The notes under the pieces were generated by a model, which was not told where the DNA came from, did not search any database, and saw only the letters and a program-made list of their open reading frames with translations. Below are positions 60,262 to 64,000 of a stretch of 64,000 nt of DNA, in pieces. The stretch comes from an uncultured Bacilli bacterium (GTDB taxonomy: Bacteria > Bacillota_I > Bacilli_A > RF39 > UBA660), in the NCBI GenBank assembly GCA_910584085.1, contig CAJTZY010000002.1:1-64000 (forward strand), read 5' to 3'. The position numbers and the translations under genes were made by a program. Each line of letters starts with the position of its first letter. Within the stretch, counting starts at the first letter, position 1.

Positions 60262-60855
60262 ATGAATAAAATAAATGATTTAAAAATTTATAAAAAATGT
60301 TTAATAGTTGTGGATATGGTTAATGGATTTGTTAGGGAAGGAGTTTTACATGATAATGAAATATCAAAAATAATACCTAGACAAATAGAGTTAATTAAAA
60401 AAAATCATTATGAGAAAGGGCTTACAATATTTATTAAGGATACGCATGATGAAGATTCAGTGGAGTTTAAAAGATTTGGTAATACTAAACACTGTGTTAT
60501 GGGAACTAGGGAAGCGGAGTTAGTTGACGAATTAAAACCATTTGAAAATTTAAACAATGCTATTTCAATAGAAAAAAATTCTACAAGTTATATGGAGGCA
60601 GTTATCTTTAGAGATGTAATTAAGGAACTTATAAATCTTGAAGAAGTAGATGTTGTTGGATGTTGTACTGATATATGTGTTTTTAATGGAACTATGGGAC
60701 TTGCTAATTACTTTGATGAATGGAATAGAGATGTTAGAGTTAAAGTCCATCTAGATGCAATTGCTACTTATTCAGAAAAAGATAGACAAAAATATGTAGA
60801 TGCTGCATATTTACTTATGGAACAACAAGGAATCGAGTTAGTTAAGAAAAGATAA
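60262..60855 (+). CDS. pncA: Nicotinamidase (isochorismatase family)
   Basis: A protein of 197 residues. The D-K-C triad of cysteine hydrolases is present: VVDMVNGFV (Asp), SIEKNSTS (Lys), GCCTDICV (Cys), with the cis-peptide VVGCCTD and KDTHDEDS/HCVMGT metal-side segments. It converts nicotinamide to nicotinate, the substrate of the next enzyme, pncB. GAGGAGG lies 8 bases before the ATG at 60262. Confidence 0.9.
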   Translation: MNKINDLKIYKKCLIVVDMVNGFVREGVLHDNEISKIIPRQIELIKKNHYEKGLTIFIKDTHDEDSVEFKRFGNTKHCVMGTREAELVDELKPFENLNNAISIEKNSTSYMEAVIFRDVIKELINLEEVDVVGCCTDICVFNGTMGLANYFDEWNRDVRVKVHLDAIATYSEKDRQKYVDAAYLLMEQQGIELVKKR

Positions 60856-60865
60856 TTTTTTAAAA

Positions 60866-60883
60866 TATGTTATTAATAAAATG
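60866..60883 (+). repeat. Third copy of the TGTTATTAA motif, upstream of pncB
   Basis: An 18-base stretch identical to 60223-60240 (TATGTTATTAATAAAATG), again placed just before an AGAGGAG ribosome site. The left half (TTAATAACA) of elements 1 and 2 is absent here. Confidence 0.7.
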
Positions 60884-60905
60884 ATAAAAAGAAAGAGGAG
60901 ATAAT

Positions 60906-62366
60906 ATGGAAAATTTAACAATGATGACAGATTTTTATGAGTTTACAATGGCTCAAACATACTTTAATAAAGGAGAACAAAAAAAACAAGTATACTTTGA
61001 TATATTCTTTAGAAAGAATATATTTAATGGGGGATATTCTATAAGTGGAGGGTTAGATAATATAATTGAATATATTAATAACTTTAGATTTAGTGATGAA
61101 GATATAGAATATTTAAGAAGTTTAGGAAACTTTAGTGAAGAATTTTTAAGATACTTAAGAGATTTAAGATTTACTGGTGATATATACGCTATACCTGATG
61201 GAACACCAGTGTTTCCAAATGAACCAGTAATAACAGTAAAAGCAAATGTAATAGAGGCACAATTACTTGAGACTGCACTCTTAGCTTATTTCAATCATGG
61301 CACACTTGTAACAACAGCTTCTAAAAGAATAACAAATGCCGCAAAAGGTAGACCAGTATCTGAATTTGGTCCTAGACGTGCTCCAGGAGCTCCTTCAGCA
61401 ATTGAGGTAAGTAAATATGCATATATAGGTGGATGTGTTGGTACAAGTAATGTAATGAGTGGTAAAAAATATGGTATACCTGTAATGGGAACAATGGCAC
61501 ACAGTATGATTTGTGATGATGATAGTGAATATGATGCATTCCTAAATTATGCTGAAAGTAATCCGGATAACTGTGTATTCTTAGTAGATACATTTGATAC
61601 TTTAAGAAGTGGAATTCCTAATGCAATTCGAGTTATCAAAAAAACTGGTTATAAGTTTAAAGGAATTAGAATTGACAGTGGAAATCTTGTATCACTTTCA
61701 AAAAAAGCAAGAATTATGCTAGATGAAGCAGGATTCGCTGATACAAAAATATGTGTATCGAATGGTTTAGATGAAAGAAAAGTTATGGATTTACTTAGTC
61801 AAGGCGCTCCTATAGATTCATTTGGTATAGGTGATAATATCGCTTCTCCTAAAGAACTTGTAGGTGGAGTTTATAAATTAGTTGCTATAGAAAAAAACGG
61901 AGAATTAATACCTAAAATAAAAGTAAGTGAGGATACTATTAAAACTATTAATCCAGGGTATAAAAAGGTATATAGATTTTATGATAAAACTACTGGTTAT
62001 GCACTTGGTGATGTAATCGCTTTAGCAGAAGAAAAAATACCAAAAGATAAATATACATTAATCTCACCAACAGATGAATGGAAGATGACAACTATTACTA
62101 ATTATGAAGTAAGAGAACTACAAGTACCAATATTTAAAGATGGAAAACAAGTTTATAATGTTCCTACAGTGCGTGTTAGTCGTGATTATTGCTTTAAAGA
62201 ATTTGAAACTTTATATCCAGAAATTAAAAGATCAGAAAATCCACATGGATACTATGTAGATTTAACTAAAAAGTTGTTGAACTTAAAGAAGGAATTAATT
62301 TTATCAATTAGAGAACAAATAGATGAAGATTCAAAAAATCCTGAACTAAGTCTAAGGAGAAAATAA
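60906..62366 (+). CDS. pncB: Nicotinate phosphoribosyltransferase
   Basis: A protein of 486 residues. MMTDFYEFTMAQTY at the start, VSEFGPRRAPG with the catalytic-side RR, GTSNVMSGKKYGIPVMGTMAHS, GIRIDSGNL and FGIGDNIASP match the long NAPRTase type. It makes nicotinate mononucleotide from nicotinate and PRPP. AGAGGAGAT precedes the ATG. It is the central step of the salvage pathway encoded here. Confidence 0.96.
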   Translation: MENLTMMTDFYEFTMAQTYFNKGEQKKQVYFDIFFRKNIFNGGYSISGGLDNIIEYINNFRFSDEDIEYLRSLGNFSEEFLRYLRDLRFTGDIYAIPDGTPVFPNEPVITVKANVIEAQLLETALLAYFNHGTLVTTASKRITNAAKGRPVSEFGPRRAPGAPSAIEVSKYAYIGGCVGTSNVMSGKKYGIPVMGTMAHSMICDDDSEYDAFLNYAESNPDNCVFLVDTFDTLRSGIPNAIRVIKKTGYKFKGIRIDSGNLVSLSKKARIMLDEAGFADTKICVSNGLDERKVMDLLSQGAPIDSFGIGDNIASPKELVGGVYKLVAIEKNGELIPKIKVSEDTIKTINPGYKKVYRFYDKTTGYALGDVIALAEEKIPKDKYTLISPTDEWKMTTITNYEVRELQVPIFKDGKQVYNVPTVRVSRDYCFKEFETLYPEIKRSENPHGYYVDLTKKLLNLKKELILSIREQIDEDSKNPELSLRRK

Positions 62367-62368
62367 GC

Positions 62369-62974
62369 ATGATAAGAAAAGAAAAATTAGAAGAATTAAA
62401 ATCTATTATAGAAAACTTGAAAACAATTGAGGTTATAAAAAGGGATATAGATCAGGAAGATAAATTTATCCAAAGTGATGCATATTATTTTAAATTAAAT
62501 AATGGTATAACAATTCCAAGAGAAAAATTAACAAAAGGTAAAGATAAGAAAGATGGAAGTGCAGCTATTATAATGCCTATTGTTGGAGATGAAGTTTTAA
62601 CAGTTATAGAACCTAGAGTTTTTACGGAACTTACGGTCGGAATAGGATTTCCTGCAGGTTATATTGAAAATGGTGAGAAAGCTCGTGTAGGTGCTTTAAG
62701 AGAATTAAAAGAAGAAACAGGATATGCACCATCCGATATGATAGAAATGGATTCATTTTACCAAGATGAGGGATGTAGTAGTGCTTTAAACCGTATATAT
62801 TTAGCTCTAGACTGTAAAAAAGTAAGTGGCCAAAAGCTTGATAAAGATGAAGTAGTTAAATATATGTTATTTAAATATGATGAATTATTTGAATTAGAAC
62901 GCCTTGGATATATAAAAGGTAGTAATTCAAAACTTGCTTTAGAAAAATCTAAAGTATATATGAAAGGAAGATAA
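62369..62974 (+). CDS. Nudix hydrolase (ADP-ribose pyrophosphatase-like)
   Basis: A protein of 201 residues. The Nudix box is intact: GYIENGEKARVGALRELKEE followed by TGY (Gx5Ex7REUxEExGU). The ADP-ribose pyrophosphatase-like region FYQDEGCSSALNRIY follows. There is no C-terminal winged helix, so it is not an NrtR regulator. In this operon it probably recycles ADP-ribose or NAD breakdown products. It starts 2 bases after the pncB stop. Confidence 0.88.
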   Translation: MIRKEKLEELKSIIENLKTIEVIKRDIDQEDKFIQSDAYYFKLNNGITIPREKLTKGKDKKDGSAAIIMPIVGDEVLTVIEPRVFTELTVGIGFPAGYIENGEKARVGALRELKEETGYAPSDMIEMDSFYQDEGCSSALNRIYLALDCKKVSGQKLDKDEVVKYMLFKYDELFELERLGYIKGSNSKLALEKSKVYMKGR

Positions 62975-62975
62975 T

Positions 62976-63737
62976 ATGAAAAATTTTAATGCTGAAAAAG
63001 AGGCAAATAATGTTATAGAATTTATTAGAGATTACTATAAAAAAAATAATTTAGGGGGAGCAATTATTGGTATATCTGGTGGTAAAGATTCTGGCGTAGT
63101 TGCAGGTCTTTTCGCTAAAGCTTTAGGGCCAGATAATTTAATAGGTGTAACACTTCCATGCCACTCTAAAACTGAAGATAAGTGTGATGCTAAACTTGTA
63201 AGTGATTATTATGGATTTGAATTAATCAACTTTGATATTACAAATACATTTGATACATTTAAAGATGAATTAAAAAAATTAGGTGAATACGATGATGAAC
63301 AAACAAAAAATAGTGATATAAATTTAAAACCAAGACTTAGAATGGCAACACTTTATTACTTAGCTGCTTTATATTCTAGTTTAAAAGGAAAAACTTATTT
63401 AGTTGCAGGTACAAGTAATAAATGTGAACTATATGTTGGATATTTTACAAAAGGTGGAGATTCAGTACATGATATCTCACCAATAGCTGATTTCACAGTT
63501 GAAGAAGTAATTAAAATAGGAGAATATTTGGGCGTTCCAGAACAAGTTTTATATAAAAAACCAAATGATGGACTTTCTAATCAAACAGATGAAGAAAAGT
63601 TGGGTGTTAAATATAGTGAGATAGCAGATTATATGGAAGATGAAAATTTAGTAGATGAAAATGTAAGAGAAAAAATTAGAAAATTACACAAAAATAATTT
63701 ACACAAATTTAATATTCCAACTTACAGAAGGGATTAA
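62976..63737 (+). CDS. nadE: NAD+ synthase (ammonia-dependent)
   Basis: A protein of 253 residues. The PP-loop GISGGKDSGVVAGL, then PRLRMATLYYLAAL, GTSNKCELYVGYFTKGGDS, ISPIADFTVEEV and PNDGLSNQTDEEKLGV match the short, glutaminase-free NadE. It makes NAD+ from deamido-NAD+. A nadD gene for the step between is not in the window. It starts one base after the Nudix stop. Confidence 0.96.
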   Translation: MKNFNAEKEANNVIEFIRDYYKKNNLGGAIIGISGGKDSGVVAGLFAKALGPDNLIGVTLPCHSKTEDKCDAKLVSDYYGFELINFDITNTFDTFKDELKKLGEYDDEQTKNSDINLKPRLRMATLYYLAALYSSLKGKTYLVAGTSNKCELYVGYFTKGGDSVHDISPIADFTVEEVIKIGEYLGVPEQVLYKKPNDGLSNQTDEEKLGVKYSEIADYMEDENLVDENVREKIRKLHKNNLHKFNIPTYRRD

Positions 63738-63738
63738 T

Positions 63739-64000
63739 ATGGTTGAAAATATAGAAATTAAATCAAGAGAATTAAAACAATTATTAATAGATTATTATAA
63801 AAATAAAACTAAAAGATGAAAGTGCTAAAATAACTTTTACAACTCGCGAAGAACTTGTAGGATTTTATGAAAGTAAGAGTATAGTCACAAGAATAAAATT
63901 AAAACAAAATATGAGTTTGGGAAGTCAAGTTATTAGTAAAGAAAGAGAAATAAATGAAGAAGAACTAAAAGATGTATTAAATGAATTGTTAATGGAAAAG
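63739..64000 (+). pseudogene. Frameshifted or interrupted gene at the window end (partial)
   Basis: ATG at 63739 starts MVENIEIKSRELKQLLIDYY, and the frame ends at a TGA about 26 codons on. From about 63805 another frame is open to the window end (LKDESAKITFTTREELVGFY, then LGSQVISKEREINEEEL). A single-base change in the AT-rich run TATAAAAATAAAAC would join them. It could be a pseudogene, an assembly error or a programmed slip. The product is not recognised. It starts one base after the nadE stop. Confidence 0.55.

Noticed and set aside
62369..62974. NrtR regulator
   Set aside because: The Nudix box is intact and there is no C-terminal winged helix, so it is a hydrolase.

Overview
The window comes from a very AT-rich bacterium that uses the standard bacterial code: TGA terminates smpB, queA, gpr and others, and Trp is TGG. 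Gene families and gene order are those of Bacillota (Bacilli side): rimP-nusA-ylxR-infB-rbfA, yabP-yabQ-divIC, trhP1-trhP2-greA, divergent rpsT/gpr, lspA-rluD. NrdD/NrdG point to an anaerobic lifestyle. SpoVG, YabP, YabQ, GerQ, GPR and SpoVIF point to a spore former or a recent descendant of one. The best guess, by inference, is a small-genome gut-type member of the Erysipelotrichia/RF39-like Bacilli. No tRNA, rRNA, CRISPR array, transposase or phage structural gene was recognised.

Layout. 1-10292: a type IV secretion/conjugation-type locus. It holds the C-terminus of a repeat-bearing protein, PrgI, a TraC-like domain, the VirB4 ATPase, a membrane-anchored C39-like peptidase, a lipoprotein, an M23+GH24 two-domain wall hydrolase, two small membrane proteins and a VirD4/TraG coupling protein. 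No relaxase is visible. 10348-13865: rhodanese, rmuC, a DUF2238-like membrane protein, a Cys-rich micro-protein and a TrbC/VirB2-like membrane protein. 13989-18825: rnr, two tandem capA-like genes, smpB. 19001-22069: spoVG, yabPQ-divIC, lemA, gerQ, pduL. 22066-23121: a second TrbC/VirB2-like protein. 23204-34039: tRNA modification (trhP1/P2, queA, miaA), greA, a prepilin, a probable fusion of two isoprenoid-alcohol kinase-type domains, and recD2. 34110-40203: CPBP protease and the rimP-nusA-ylxR-infB-rbfA operon, with a one-domain RimP and two deaminase genes. 40235-47035: transglutaminase-like protein, rpsT/gpr, a prepilin, der, spoVIF and a two-component system. 47226-50269: anaerobic ribonucleotide reductase with its glycyl-radical domain on a separate small gene, then nrdG. 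50334-58082: MraZ-like protein, GNAT, lspA-rluD, leucine-rich-repeat protein, a Gly/Tyr-rich protein, M29 peptidase, a deacetylase-like protein, pyrH. 58280-59411: a DUF3800-type pseudogene, a GC-rich scar and a long leader. 59412-63737: an NAD salvage operon (unknown gene, nicotinamidase, pncB, Nudix, nadE). A frameshifted gene runs off the end.

Promoters are compact. Many are TTGACA-like/17/TATAAT or extended -10 (TGnTATAAT) elements only 15-40 bases from the start codon. Most transcription units end in short hairpins with T tracts that often overlap the stop codon.

The points most worth following are these: (1) repeated TTAATAACA/TGTTATTAA leader elements in the NAD operon; (2) a hairpin that buries the spoVIF ribosome site, with a sigma-K-type -10 in its loop; (3) the split NrdD; (4) the T4SS-like locus with dispersed pilin-like paralogues; (5) the single-domain RimP; (6) the two-domain kinase fusion.
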